64,000 nt of DNA from Lutraria lutraria (GCA_964023205.1 OZ026848.1:4330501-4394500), one strand, 5' to 3'. Positions 24,576 through 37,000 are shown, numbered from the stretch's first letter. Made by a program: numbers and translations. The notes: generated by a model from the letters alone, not told the origin.

Positions 24576-26904
24576 TACTCGAATTAGAATTCGTCAGAAA
24601 TATCGTTGTTACGCAGCGCAGTCTGTCCATTATGCAACGATTCAACAGTTCATGCATTGACTGATTGCTATATTAACACATGTAACAGTGATTTATCTCC
24701 ATCAGACTTCAACGACATTAATTGATGTGTTGGAACCAGACCTTGGGATTTATTGATAGCCTCCATTCATCATCGCAGTTTTGAGTCATCAGATAAGTAT
24801 GGACAAAGCTTTGCGACGAATAAATTACCAGTGAACGTCTAAACATTTCTCTTCTTCATTTGATTCTCGTTCGATTGTTACGAAAGTCGCCTTCACTCGC
24901 CAAAATTTTCAGAGAAAGGAACATGTCGTTAGGGCCTACCATTGACTAGCAAAGCAGGATGAATACATGATTAATCTGAACCAAATTCAAGTATTCCCTC
25001 ATGGAAAGTCACACAATTAATTGTGATATTGCAGATTTCTTTTATTTCAAAAAGAAATTCCCCTGTCGTCCGTCATAATACACCAATAATTTAAGTAAAA
25101 AAATAGAATAAGATCGTTACGTCAACTGTGAAAACACAATAGATATCTATTACATATAAAAACGTGTCGAAGTATGTTTTGTACTTGTTTGTGCGATCTA
25201 GACATGATTTGAAATTGTTTTTGATATTCTGACGTTGATGTATATGTATATGCGTACTCGTATGTGTTTATTATTTCACATGATCTATGCCTGATCTACG
25301 TCATGTCTCTCAGACTAGTATTTTGTTACAGCTTTATTTAGGACGCTTTACTGAACAATACCGTGGTTTACATACAAAATCATTGCTGTCGTTTGAATTT
25401 GATAGTTTAATGGTAAGGGTCACACAAGGTCGAGTGGCAAAGTAGTCTCTTTTGAATTAGGATTCGTTATTTACTCGTTTAGCACTGAAATTATTAGTTC
25501 TGTTCTTATTTTGTTTACTTAGTTGTTCAAGAAAGTATTGCTACGCTTATATAAAATTATATTGGTCAATACATGTATAGTATTATAATTCAGGGATTTG
25601 TAATGATTTTCAGATTTTATTTGTTTGTAGACGTAATGTGATCGATTCAGTGCACACGTTTCTTAACTAGAAATAGCACAGACTAGACCACTAAATACTA
25701 GTGACGGATTTGTTTATCGTTGTTTTTAAGACAGTTAATATGTATCACGCCTAAAACATACCCCTCGCGAGGCCATCGCTGTCGAGTAATTAAAACATCG
25801 AACTGTAGTAATCACTTACCCTCGTCTTACTCGGAATCAGAAGATTTATACATGCAAAGAGCAGACCGGGAAGAGTACGGACGAGGTCTTCTCACGTCGT
25901 TAAAAGTTGACACAGGCCACCACATGTGACTCCAGATGATGATGTGGTGCAACATAAAAAATATGCCTTTATGCACATGTCGCCTTCTTGTGGATCAAAA
26001 TTGAAAGAGTTTGATTGTCTTATAAATGTTCACGTCAGTATGAAGTGTCCTGAATTTGATTAAAGTGAGACGCATTTGAGAAGCGCTCCCAAAGAAATAA
26101 CTTTATCCGCGCGCACTCTGAGATAAAAGGTCAAAATGCCGTATATTGCTAATAGAGGTTTTGGAATTTACGCGTGGTAGAAAGCGTATTTCACAATTGT
26201 AATCATACTGCAAATATGAAAGTAAGATTTTTTTTCTCTAAAAAGAAATATAAGATCCATGCTTATGACACTGTTGACATCACTAAACAAGATGAAAACG
26301 TTATCCTAAACAGTGTACGTGCTTTTAAACTTGTACGTTAATATTGTTCTGCAAATTGCAATGTTTGATTATTGATCACGAAATTGCACTGATCATGCAC
26401 AATAAAGAATTAATGACTGTATCACTTTTGAACAAATTTTATCAGAAACATTTACACCGAAAGCCATTAATCATCATCTTAAGAGTGTGTAACGATGAAG
26501 ACTAACATTTGGAATTATGTCTGTTGAATTAAATACAGAGAACGCAAATCTAGAAGAAATTAAACCGATTTTCCTAAAATTCAACTTTTTATAAACGAAA
26601 GCAAAATTGGTTTAAATATCAAATGTTATCAAATCAAATTAATGTGACGTAAACTTTGATTTTTGTTTTGTTTTTACGTAATACTTTTACAGTGTACCGC
26701 CGACGTTATAATTTGGACTTCGTTTTTTGCAATTTATCCGGTCCGGTTACAAGTTAGATGTAAATGTGATTATTGTCACATGTTTTATTATAGTTATATG
26801 CTGTTGTATTATACTATTGTGTTATAATGCATTGATCTATATAGATCTAAATGTATCCTTTGTACTAAAATGAAAAACAAAATAACAAACTCTATAAAAC
26901 TTAC
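24576..26904. other. Intergenic, nothing firmly recognised
   Basis: A 69-aa frame at 25720-25929 (with SESEDLYMQRADREEYGRG) has good composition and lies in a slightly GC-richer patch, but no splice borders or family can be given; it could be an unrecognised exon. Near 25411-25440 GGTCGAGTGGCAAAG looks like a fragment of a family B SINE head. Confidence 0.35.
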
Positions 26905-26908
26905 TTAA

Positions 26909-27481
26909 AGGGGCATGCCCTGGAACTGAAGCGTCTCGAATATAAATCAAATTGGTATCATTTGAATGCCTAAATCAATTAATGAAAGTCCTGTAAAATA
27001 TTTACGAAATGTCCCGCTATTTGACTCAAAATACACATTTCAAGATTTACCAAACCTGCCGATTACGCCTTAGAAAATATTCGTCATTTTCATAACTCGA
27101 CCCTTTCGGGATCTGTCAAAAGCGGAAAAAAATGTCAACAAACTGTGAAATGGTAAGTATATATTGCTCATGTCATGTTCATTGTTTGCGACATAAAGCT
27201 TATCTATCGATCAATTATAGGTAAATATCATTGTTTTGCTGCTTGAAAGGCAGCGCGCACGCTAAGTTAAATTCTCAGACGAATCGGAAATATCGTTGTC
27301 GTCAATAAAAGGCTTGAAAGCCTTTTATTTAAACCGACATACAAATACCCACGCGTGCGTTATAGGGCCATTTTTGAAGGCACATTCTTCTTTGACTTTT
27401 CGGTAATAATTGTTTTTACAAGTGATAAACGCATTTTTGGTGTACGAAAAAAAAGACACAGCAGTTCCTGGGCATGCCCCT
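26909..27481 (-). mobile_element. TTAA-flanked MITE, copy A (573 bp)
   Basis: Both ends are AGGGGCATGCCC-type inverted repeats and both are bordered by TTAA (26905-26908 and 27482-27485). TTAA duplications are characteristic of piggyBac and also of Kolobok elements; I cannot decide between them. The left end reads AGGGGCATGCCCTGGAACTG and the right end ends GTTCCTGGGCATGCCCCT. A small internal hairpin (AAAGGCTTGAAAGCCTTTT) is also present in copy C. It runs opposite to copies B (34812-35019) and C (51910-52493). It has no transposase. Confidence 0.88.
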
Positions 27482-27485
27482 TTAA

Positions 27486-29230
27486 TAATAATTTCCAGTT
27501 ATGTCAGATTTTTCCTTGTATATTTTTATACAACTGTACTTTGTAACACTTCATATATGACTTTTTTGTTCATTATAAACTTTATACAATTGTCTCATTT
27601 CATACATTTGTAACTACAATGCCTTATACATGTATATTGTGTTTTGCAATAAATGGGCTATGATGTACATGTAGTTCCAAAAAGAAAAAAAATCATTTGA
27701 TAGTAGATAAAGCTATACAGTGGGTTTATTATGTTTGCTGATAAATAAACTGCTTCCTTATCAGTTTAGTTGTCTTTACGCTGAGAATAATTATTTTCTT
27801 TTCGCATTTACATTAACAGTCCCTGGGTGCCTTTTGTGTCCCAATATAAAGATACTACCTTTCAGTCAATCCACCCGAGAACAATTAATGTATAGTTTTA
27901 TAGTTTCTTCTCCGATAGATTGGCACCAATGAAATATACGTATAAATGATGAATCGTAGAAAAACGCAATGAAATGCAAACGATGAGTTGCATGAAGTAT
28001 TTGTATATAATGTTTCCTTATACATGTAGTAACTTCTCACAATTATGAGCGTAAATGTAGACATCCAGACGATCGAAGTACTTTCCAGCATTATTTAATT
28101 TTATTGTTGAAATCAATCATAACTGAATATACCGTCATGATACAAATGCATTTATAATCGTAAAAACATGACATATCGATGCACATTCGTACGCCGAGTG
28201 CTTTAAAAATTCTTGTCATTATAACCAATCATGGTGATTCGGATATAAATGTCTTCATTAAAGAACAATATTGTTAAAATATGACTGACTGATATTTGAA
28301 ATAAGAAATGCAAAATATTGCTATAAGACTATATAAATAACACGTACGTGCACTTAATTGTCTATCTATTTTCCAATTTGAATAAATCAAAAGGATATCA
28401 AATATGAATAATGTTTGTATTAGCTTCAATGTTATTGAACATGTGAAATCCATGAATTAATGCATCAAAAAGATGATCATATACGATGCAAGCTGTATGG
28501 ATGCACAGTTCATCGGGCCAAATAAAAAGTCAATAGGGTCGTGGAAAAGTACATAGTCAGTCAGAAAACCAAAGACAAACAATAATATATCTTAACTTTA
28601 CGCCTAATGAATATTTTTGTTTGTGTGCATATATACACGAAGTCCTTTGTGATAATTATAGTTAGTAAATTTTAAAAGTCGGAACATATTATAATTTTAT
28701 GACTGTACGTACTATACACCCTTTCAATTAAGCGGTAATTTGAATTGTCGCCCCTGAATGACGTCATACGAGGATACCGGTGGATAAGACAATTTTATCA
28801 ACAGGAAATCAATATCGTCAAAAACTATGACAACTAAAGGTATTTTACTACGAAAACGGTGATAATTAATATTTAGATATAAGACAAGGTTGTTGTAATG
28901 AACAATTATTCCGTTTATATGTTTTATATGAAATATTCGAGCCTCGGATTGATTTTGTCATATATTTTCGCGATCTCAATTGTATGTTAGTTTTTAACGT
29001 ATTTGTTTCGCACGGACTGCAAACTCGAGTCCGTTTATATGATACAGTAAAATTATGGATCTGGAAACAAGCAATGCTTAAAATAGGAATTTCTTTCCAC
29101 TAGCATGCGTGTAAATTTTGATTGTTTGTTAGTTTCAATTCGTTAAAATGTTCCTGTAATGTTGCCAATGTTTAGATTTATCAAGTGAATGCTTTGCGTA
29201 CATGTATATTCTTTTCATATTTATTTTACA
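27486..29230. other. Intergenic, nothing recognised
   Basis: AT-rich. A stretch TATACAGTGGGTTTATT near 27714-27730 matches the outer border of the large inverted repeat near 6006-6022; this may be chance. No gene is seen. Confidence 0.4.
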
Positions 29231-29232
29231 GA

Positions 29233-29500
29233 TCACATGGGTATTAGTGAGACTGATCACGACTATTCTTAACCAGATAACATACAACCAGGATTTTTCA
29301 TAGCAAGTTCTCTTGAAAAGTCAGATGGTTCTGCCTTAGATTTGCCCAATAAAATAAAGAGACAAAAGGAGTCAGACTGAACATTCGTACATTCATAGGA
29401 CAGTATCATTTTGATGAAATGACTGAAAATGAGGTGAGACAAGCTCAAAGCATTGCTGCAGAAAGAATTTATAATGTGGAAAAGGCAATGAATATATAAA
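29233..29500 (+). pseudogene. Decayed coding-like patch, unknown protein
   Basis: After a possible acceptor (ATTTATTTTACAG) the plus strand can be read as protein-like sequence in pieces: a frame with GFFIASSLEKSDGSALDL, then after a stop and frame change a segment with IGQYHFDEMTENEVRQAQS and further charged residues up to a stop at about 29500. Composition is coding-like, but at least two stops or frame changes interrupt it. It could be a pseudogene, a terminal exon read wrongly, or a captured fragment. No family is recognised. Confidence 0.35.
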
Positions 29501-30091
29501 ATGAAGAACTTTCACATGGATTTACTTTTGTGACTGATGTAATGATATACAAATATTGTAATGTCACATTGTCAAGTTGTTAATTTTCACATTATCATAA
29601 ATATATAGCTGTGTGTGTGTAAGCCTACTGAATTGATGTAATTAAATGTCTAATACAAATGTAATAGTTATAATAACTCTGTCTTGTGTTACATTTTGCT
29701 TGAGACTTTTTGGACAGTCGGTCCGACAAGCTTGAAATTTTTTTGGACTGAGAGGAAATTTGCCAGGTGGATGAACTGATGAGATAAGATTCTTCATCAG
29801 ACCAACACAGTCTATCAGACAATCCACCATTAATCGCAAAGTCTGATTCTTGTCGGCTTGATTTGTTTTAACTCAATGCCATGACAAAATAAAACCAGTA
29901 TTAAAACCATCAGATAATTAGGCATCCCACATTCTATTATATGTAAAAAGCATAATACAGGAAACAAAAGGCCACGAGTAACTTACAACTAAAATGTATA
30001 TATATATATATATGTATAGAAGAGACAACTTAAACAGGCATAAAATACAGGACTAGTACTGTTCACAGCAACATGCAGTACATTACATGTA
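29501..30091. other. Intergenic with TA microsatellite
   Basis: A (TA)n run lies near 29997-30015. No gene is seen. Overlapping 65-aa minus frames at 29625-29839 are not convincing. Confidence 0.45.
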
Positions 30092-30093
30092 TA

Positions 30094-30245
30094 CAGTACA
30101 ACCTCTGTAGAGCAACACCCTGTGGGAGCTGCAAATATTGGCCGTTGTTTAGAGGTTGTAAATATCAACTTAGGTAACTTTGGTAAATGTGTTGTTATAG
30201 AGAGGTTGTTGATCTACAATGGGCCATTCCGGAGAGGTTTTACTG
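30094..30245. mobile_element. Short pogo-like MITE (152 bp)
   Basis: The left end CAGTACAACCTCTGTAGA and right end TCCGGAGAGGTTTTACTG are inverted repeats, bordered by TA at 30092-30093 and 30246-30247. Same family as 11707-11870 and 47949-48129. Confidence 0.78.
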
Positions 30246-30249
30246 TAAA

Positions 30250-30455
30250 TTAATTCAGCTTGACTGATATGACCAAATACCAAACAGTTCATGAGTTTAG
30301 AAACTTGGGATATAGAAATGTGGCTGTTATTGGCAGGTGGTCTTCATTCAGAGGTCATTTTGTTTTAATTAATCAACTACTTCTTTAAACGAATGGACTT
30401 CGGCATTCACATCATGGCCTTTATTCAGAAGTGACCACTAACACAGGCTTGACTG
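30250..30455. mobile_element. Partial pogo-like MITE, family 2
   Basis: The right end ACACAGGCTTGACTG followed by TA matches the right end of 48368-48693, preceded by the related GGCCTTTATTCAGAAGTGAC. The left end is not clear. It lies within a few bases of the previous MITE, so two TA-targeting elements are adjacent. Confidence 0.5.
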
Positions 30456-30457
30456 TA

Positions 30458-31780
30458 CACCTAAATTAAAACATTCAAAGAATATCAAGATATCTAATAA
30501 AGTAGATCATCTACAATGAGTCATAAAATTTAAACAACATACATTTTTATACCACAAAAAAAGTCATTAAAGTTTCAACTTTTCCAACTTCCTGATAAAA
30601 ACATGTATATCAAAATAAATGCATTATTATCCGTTATCAATGTTTTTCTACATAGGTTGTGGCTATTTTTCAGACTTTTAACTACAACTTTGAAACTTTG
30701 AACCCTTGCTCAAGACATTTCTTTACACCGAAACAATATAAGAATACGACAATGAAATATCATACATTGTCGTACAAAGCACTGCAAACTATCGCCTATT
30801 TATATTCTGTCTTATGATTTCATAGATGCACAAGTTTTTTCAACAGATATTAATAATATGTTTTTATCGAATTAATCAACAAAGAGAGAATGATATTGGT
30901 AATCGTTTTCATGTCACTAATTAATGCATTGATTGTTGGACCCCAATTATTTTTAATTAGTTTATCACACCCGCTGATTACATCTTGAAAACACATGTTT
31001 GACCCTCAGGCGACTGTGAAAACTATTTTCATACGTAAACAATGGGTGCTATATTAGACCCCTGACCGTTTTCCCCCCAATCTCATTGCTTATCTAATTG
31101 TAATCAGTAAGGATCGTGTCAACAATTTTACGTTATTCTGACAAGTTGACATGCAATATATAACACTGGAAATTGGACTGAGATCAAACAAAATTGATAC
31201 CAGAGACAATGCTTGGATTATACAAATTAGTGACAAAAATATGACAGAAAAAAGCACTCAAGTGCTAATAAATCACAAAGATGAACATGTGGATTTTTCA
31301 AAATATGTAAGTTGACTAGCTGACAATTATGCATGGAATTATTGTTTCTTTTCAACAAACCAAATTTATTATTGCAAACCACAAAATTTCCGAAATATAT
31401 TTTTTACTTGCCATTGTAAACCCCTTCGGAAGATTATACATATATTCTACTGTAACCTGTAATGATGGACAAAATATCCGTGAACAAATGCCATTTATAA
31501 ATATTAATATGAAATATCGAACGTACGTTGTCTTCTTAATTAGATAACAATATAACTTATTAATATAGTAAAACACAATTTTTTGTTGTAATTTGTACAA
31601 CCGAGAAACAAACCGAATTCGCCCTGTACGGCAAAATATCGATTGTATCAGCTTTCTATCCTCGTTTGACGTCACATCCGGTAAGGGAGTTAACTCTTGT
31701 GCGCATGAAATCGGTTAAATGAAAGGGTCTATATATATGTCATTTTTTAAACAAAAATGATATTTTATTCGTGTAGAAAC
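30458..31780. other. Intergenic, nothing recognised
   Basis: AT-rich with no supported gene. Overlapping short frames on both strands at 31329-31675 have no family signature. Confidence 0.4.
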
Positions 31781-31782
31781 CA

Positions 31783-31826
31783 AGGACTTATATACATGCA
31801 AGTATATATATATATAAGTCCTTTGT
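31783..31826. repeat. Short palindromic repeat with AAGGACTTATA ends
   Basis: AAGGACTTATATACAT at the left and ATATATAAGTCCTT at the right are inverted repeats over a 44-base unit. The same arm sequence recurs in the palindrome at 34616-34680 and at 34681-34697, suggesting a small foldback element family. Confidence 0.55.
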
Positions 31827-31920
31827 AAGAAATTGATAGTCAACAGTATATATTTAAAATAAAACAAATGTAAAAAATTGCCAACGTTGAAACATTATTA
31901 TAAATCGATCGATTATTAAT

Positions 31921-33780
31921 TAGAACCTTCTTCTTCTTCTTCCTAGTAAAGTGCAGGGCCCACTCTGGGGCATTGACGCACTTGGTGTACTATTTACAAG
32001 GTGACTGTGAGGCACAGAACAAAACTCTGTACAGATAAAATCGGTTAAAAAAAGTGAGGTGCGTCTAATGCAGAGAGCCCAGTCCCGCCTTGAAGCTGTC
32101 CAAGGTCTGGGATGCGACGAGTGTTTCCGGTAACTGGTTCCACTGTCGAATTGCAGATGGGAAGAAGGAGTATCTGTAAGTATCAGTGCGGCAGAAAGGA
32201 AGTAAGTATCTGTAGGGATGGCCCCTTGTAGTGAGAGCTGCAGGGTGGAAGTAAATTGATGCAGGGATGTCAACGAGACAATGTGTGATTCTGTACACAA
32301 GTACCAATTTGGTGTCAGATCTGCGTTGCTGCAGAGTAGGCCATTTTAAGTTGGCAATCATCTGGCTGGTACTGCTACTGCGGCGGTAATCTCCAGTGAC
32401 AAACCGTGCTGCGCGTCTCTGAACTGCTTCCAGCTGGCTGATGTTTTTAGAAGTGTACGGGTCCCAGGCTGGCGAAGCATACTCCATGATTGGTCTTACC
32501 AGCGTCTTGTAACATTGTGCCTTGATGTCGGGTGGGCAACTGGTGATGTTTCTCCTGAGGAATGCCAGACTGTTGTTAGCTTTCTTTGTTACAGAGTTGA
32601 CATGGTCATTCCAAAGGAGCTTCTCATGTAGTATAGCGCCAAGGTATTTGCCGCTGGGCACTGTTGCGAGTCGATGTCCATGGATGTTATAGTCTGTGAT
32701 GATTGGAGAGCGCTTTCGTGTTATCCTGATTGTCTCGCACTTGGATGGATTGAATTGCATCTGCCAGTCAGTCTCCCACTGTTCAAGCTTTTTCAGATCC
32801 TCTTGGAGTGTGACAGCGTCTTGTTGGCTCTTTATCTTCCTGTATAGGAGGCTGTCATCGGCGAAGAGTCTGGTTGTCGATGCTACTTTTCCAGGCATGT
32901 CGTTTATGTACAGGAGAAAGAGCAAGGGGCCAAGGACTGAGCCTTGGGGAACCCCAGATGTGACAGGTGCTGATGGGGATGAGTGACCTTCAACAAGGAC
33001 TTGTTGACTCCTATTGGATAGGAAGCTCTCTATCCATTTCAGTAGGCTGCCCCGGATGCCATAATGGTATAGCTTCTGAGCTAAACGGGTGTGGGGAACT
33101 TTGTCAAATGCCTTGCTGAAGTCCAACAGGACTGCGTCTATCTGGTCTCCATCTTCAACAGCTTTTGCGAGGTCTTGGATGGTTAGCACAAGCTGGCTTT
33201 CACACGATCGTTTCTTCCGGAATCCATGTTGTGCATCGGAGAGAATATTGTGTGTCTCTAGGTGCCTCATAACCTGGCTATGGATGATGTGCTCTAGTAA
33301 TTTGCTGCAGATTGAGGTAAGCGATATCGGACGATAGTTTTCTGGTACTGTACGGTCGCCTTTCTTGAACACAGGTGTAACGAATGCCGTCTTCCAGTCG
33401 TCCGGTACAGTGCCCTGATGTAGTGATGCCTCAAATACTAGAGTTAGTGATGGTGCTATCTCTGCAGCAACCTCTCTAAGTAGAGTTGTTGGGATGTTGT
33501 CTGGTCCTTGGGCTTTATGAGGGTCCAGGGCAAACAGGAGTTTCTGTACCCCATTTACGTCTATGTTGAATGCACTCATAGGGGGAGAAGAGTCGGTGTC
33601 AATGGTAGGGGTATGGGAAATATCTTCATGAGTGAAGACGCCACTAAACTGTTCGTTCAGTAGTCTGGCCTTGGTTTTTGGGTCGCTGTACCCTATCCCA
33701 TTCTTCTTCAGAAGTGGGACACCGCTACTCTCACAACGTTTACTGTTGATGAAGGTGAACCAGAGACATAGATCGATTTT
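31921..33780 (-). mobile_element. 5'-truncated non-LTR retrotransposon (Jockey/CR1-like LINE)
   Basis: A minus-strand element whose only gene is the reverse-transcriptase part of ORF2. The 3' end (left side) is a short run of AAG/GAA triplets at about 31924-31939, a simple-repeat tail used by several LINE clades in place of poly-A. The open frame begins near 33780 without an endonuclease, so the copy is 5'-truncated, as is common after incomplete reverse transcription. Both flanks carry an ATCGATT motif (about 31904-31914 and 33772-33779), a possible but unproven target-site duplication. It sits about 310 bp upstream of the METTL2-type start codon, on the opposite strand. Confidence 0.88.
32065..33780 (-). 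CDS. Reverse transcriptase, 5'-truncated but otherwise open
   Basis: The frame is open from just inside 33780 to a stop at 32065. The first in-frame Met in a good position is at 33579 (504 codons), but homology-like sequence begins upstream of it (for example FINSKRCESSGVPLLKKNG and ARLLNEQFSGVFTHED), so that Met is not the native start. Going along the protein: DPHKAQGPDNIPTTLL, VTPVFKKGDRTVPENYRPIS, AQHGFRKKRSCESQL, LLDFSKAFDKVPH (first catalytic Asp), SGVPQGSVLGPLLFLLYIND, and TRLFADDSLLY (the catalytic F-A-D-D box). The C-terminal part ends with SFFPSAIRQWNQLPE, typical of Jockey/CR1/L2-type LINEs. The endonuclease and any ORF1 are absent, so this copy cannot move alone. The unbroken RT frame suggests a fairly recent insertion. 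Confidence 0.9.
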   Translation of the reverse strand, partial: KIDLCLWFTFINSKRCESSGVPLLKKNGIGYSDPKTKARLLNEQFSGVFTHEDISHTPTIDTDSSPPMSAFNIDVNGVQKLLFALDPHKAQGPDNIPTTLLREVAAEIAPSLTLVFEASLHQGTVPDDWKTAFVTPVFKKGDRTVPENYRPISLTSICSKLLEHIIHSQVMRHLETHNILSDAQHGFRKKRSCESQLVLTIQDLAKAVEDGDQIDAVLLDFSKAFDKVPHTRLAQKLYHYGIRGSLLKWIESFLSNRSQQVLVEGHSSPSAPVTSGVPQGSVLGPLLFLLYINDMPGKVASTTRLFADDSLLYRKIKSQQDAVTLQEDLKKLEQWETDWQMQFNPSKCETIRITRKRSPIITDYNIHGHRLATVPSGKYLGAILHEKLLWNDHVNSVTKKANNSLAFLRRNITSCPPDIKAQCYKTLVRPIMEYASPAWDPYTSKNISQLEAVQRRAARFVTGDYRRSSSTSQMIANLKWPTLQQRRSDTKLVLVYRITHCLVDIPASIYFHPAALTTRGHPYRYLLPFCRTDTYRYSFFPSAIRQWNQLPETLVASQTLDSFKAGLGSLH

Positions 33781-33799
33781 CTATATCTCTGTTACAACT

Positions 33800-34088
33800 A
33801 ATTGTTTACGACATCGAATACTTACATAGTTATCGCACATATTTGTACACATTCTGCAATATCCCCGGTCTACATGTATATTGCACCTAGGAATGGTCCC
33901 AGTTATAATACCATAGGCAGGCAAACTGCAACCTAGAACGGGTTCCAGTTTACAATACAGCTTCAACAGGAACCAGCATAATAGTAATTTCAACAGAATA
34001 GTAACTTTCACGCACCGTAAACATCACATTTGTAATAAGATTTCGCGATCGTGTCCTCTGAACAGAATTTAGTTTAAAAAACATCACC
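33800..34088 (+). promoter_or_regulatory. Putative promoter/5'UTR region of the METTL2-type gene
   Basis: The 290 bases between the LINE insertion and the METTL2 start contain no other feature. No clear TATA box with a matching start signal is seen. The extent of the 5'UTR cannot be read from sequence. With the LINE ending near 33780, the proximal promoter must lie here or the LINE is within it. Confidence 0.35.
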
Positions 34089-37000
34089 ATGGCAGAAAGT
34101 GGTGAGATCGACACCGAGGTAGATAAGAGGAAGCAGTTTGGTAACAGATTATTGACAGATCCTAAAAATGTTTTTGAGCACAACGCTTGGTACGAAAAGG
34201 TTTTAATTTGTTTCATTGTGCTAATACTAATAGTGAATATTTATAGAATAATCTTAAAGTAAACCCTGACAGATTATCATTAAGAGATATCCTATTTGTA
34301 ATTAGCAGTGCTCCAGCTAGCCCGTTTCTGCAGGGCATCGCGCCCTGCCCTGAAAAACAGACGCCCTGCCTTTTTCAAAGACCCTGCCTTTTTCAAAGAC
34401 CCTGCCCTACAAATCATGCTAACATCATTTATAAAGGACCTATTTTGTACCATCAATCGTTTTGTTTATGATCAAAGCGTGTTAATTGAAACTGTGAAAT
34501 CCATGCTTGCTCGCGGCGATATTTAATCACGTGTGTAACTGTGTTGACGACTGGTTACCGTCATACATAATGAGATTGTGTATAATCGCATTGTTTCTCG
34601 CGGAACCAATCGTGTCATACATTATGTATATAAGTCCTTGACACTAATTTAGTGTCAAGGACTTATAAACATAATGTATGTATATAAGTCCTTGTTGCCA
34701 TGAGTGTGCAGATGAGTGTTTATCTTTTTTGTTGATTTTTGTATACTGTTTCGTTAATTCAATAATTGTAAGTTAGTATGCATAGCCATAATAGTTCAAT
34801 TTGCTGTTTAAAGGGGCATGCCCTGGAACTTCTGTGTCTTGGTTTTCATACACCAAATATGTGTTTATCACTTGTGAAACCATTTATTACCAGAAAGTCA
34901 AAGAAGGGATATTTCGTAACTATAATCTATTTTACAGGACTTTTATTAATTAATTTAGGCATTTAAATGATACCAATTTGATTGCTATTCGAGATGCTTC
35001 AGTTCCAGGAAATGCCTCTTTAAGGAAAAAAATGGAGTTTATTGTTTCAATATAAAACATAATTAGTCAATTTACAAATCATGAGTAACCTATTTACTTG
35101 CAGGGACAATGTTGTATGGGACGAGGAACAAGAGTCTGAAGCAAAATCTAAAACACAAGAACAACTTAAACATCTTGCTGCTGAACAAGATATTGGTAAC
35201 CAACAGATTAATTTGGTGACAATTACTAATTAAACCATTTTAATTTATTTTTGGGGCCCAATTGTGTAACCTGTTTATTTCTCCCCATAATAGGTATGAG
35301 GGGATCAGTCATCCCACCTTCATACCTTACATTAAATTTTACATTCACACAACATAATCAATAAATCAATAATTGTTACCAGTTACGGCGGTATTATAGT
35401 GTATGAGGCACTTCCCATGCATTGCTTTTCACCATCATACATGTATGCAAGGCTGAAAATAAAAATAAGTTTGTTTGGAGTGCTCCTATCTGCTGACGAA
35501 AATTCTAGCAAATAATTTAAATTAATAAATTTGATTAAATTTTTTGGGGCATTATTTTTTTAGTATTATTTTTATTGTAAAAGAAATCTCCACCTACTAA
35601 CCTACCCAGTGCTAAAATTCTGGGTTGGAGCACTCCAAACAAACTTATTTTTATTTTGAGCCCAATCAAGGAAATTAAAATATATTTTTTTTGTTTTCAG
35701 AAAAATATGAAAATGATGCTAATGTGTTTTGGGACAAATTTTATGGGAAACATGAGAATAAATTCTTCAAGGACAGACACTGGTTGTTTACAGAGTTCCC
35801 TGAATTGGCTCCAGAATCATATCTACCTGAGGAGAAACTGTCCAAACTTTCTGTTAGTGCTGGTGTTGAATCAGCTATCAATGAAGTTGCTAAAGACAAT
35901 GATAGTATTGGGAATAGAGATCTGAAGACCAATAATGAATCATCTGCTACTAACAGTGTAAATGAAGATAATGTTGATAATTCTGAGAAATTTCCAGGTG
36001 AATCAGCCAAGTACAGAATGCTTGAGGTAAGTTAGGATCACAGGTGTGTTTTTGAATAGAATAAACTTAGGAACTAGTCTACTTGATAGGCAATGTTTTG
36101 TAGTTATAAAGCCCTTATAAATATCTTATCCAACTAAGGGGTCATATGAGATAGATGTGCATGTATACATACATAAGTGTAACTGTCAGAAAATGCTTGC
36201 TACATGTTTTCGTTTTACCAGAAATTTTGGGCTTAAACTTATCTGTGTTCTTTGCCAGCATGAGCTGGTTTAACATGTATACACTTAGGCCTTCCTTAAA
36301 AATTTATTGGTTTTCAGTTATGCAATTTGTGTTAAATGTTATGGTCACATAACTGCAAAGCAACATTTTTAGCTTGCCTGATTTCGAAGAAAGCTTTTGT
36401 AATCACTGCGTCGTCTGCATTTGTGTGAAAACTTTAATGTAGTTCATAACTCAGAAACTATAAGAGGTAGCAACATGAAACTTCATAGGTGGATAGATCT
36501 CACTAAGACGATGAATAGACAAGCGGCACTCTTGTTTATGGATAACCTCATGTTTGTAATTTTGTGTTTAAGGTTGGATGTGGTGTTGGAAATACTGTGT
36601 TTCCTATTCTACAAGCAAATAAGTAAGTACTATGGTTTTATCTTAACACACATACTGTCTAGTTTAAAAATGGTCTGTTGGCTGAGGTCATAGTGTATGG
36701 TTTTCAAAAATGTGTGACTTAATAAATTAAAAAGATGTCTTTCAGAAAGGTTTTGAGTACATTAGTAAAATCTCAGATTAAGACTCATTTTGTCATATAT
36801 ATAAACTATTCAAGTTTCTACATAGTTTATTGATGTTGTAATTCAATTTATACTACTACAAATCGCAATTTAAATTTGATTTAATTGTATGTTGTTTGTG
36901 TATATTTCAGTGACCCAGATTTGATGATATATTGTTGTGATTATGCTGATACCGCTATTCAACTTGTAAAGGTAACGTTCAGTATTTTTTTTTTATTATT

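Noticed and set aside
6006..27730. Shared TATACAGTGGGTTTATT at about 6006 and 27714 as two ends of one element
   Set aside because: The match is only 17 bases, both in the same orientation, with no other similarity around it; chance or a short fragment is enough to explain it.
32696..33337. Plus-strand frames over the LINE
   Set aside because: They are antisense shadows of the reverse-transcriptase frame.
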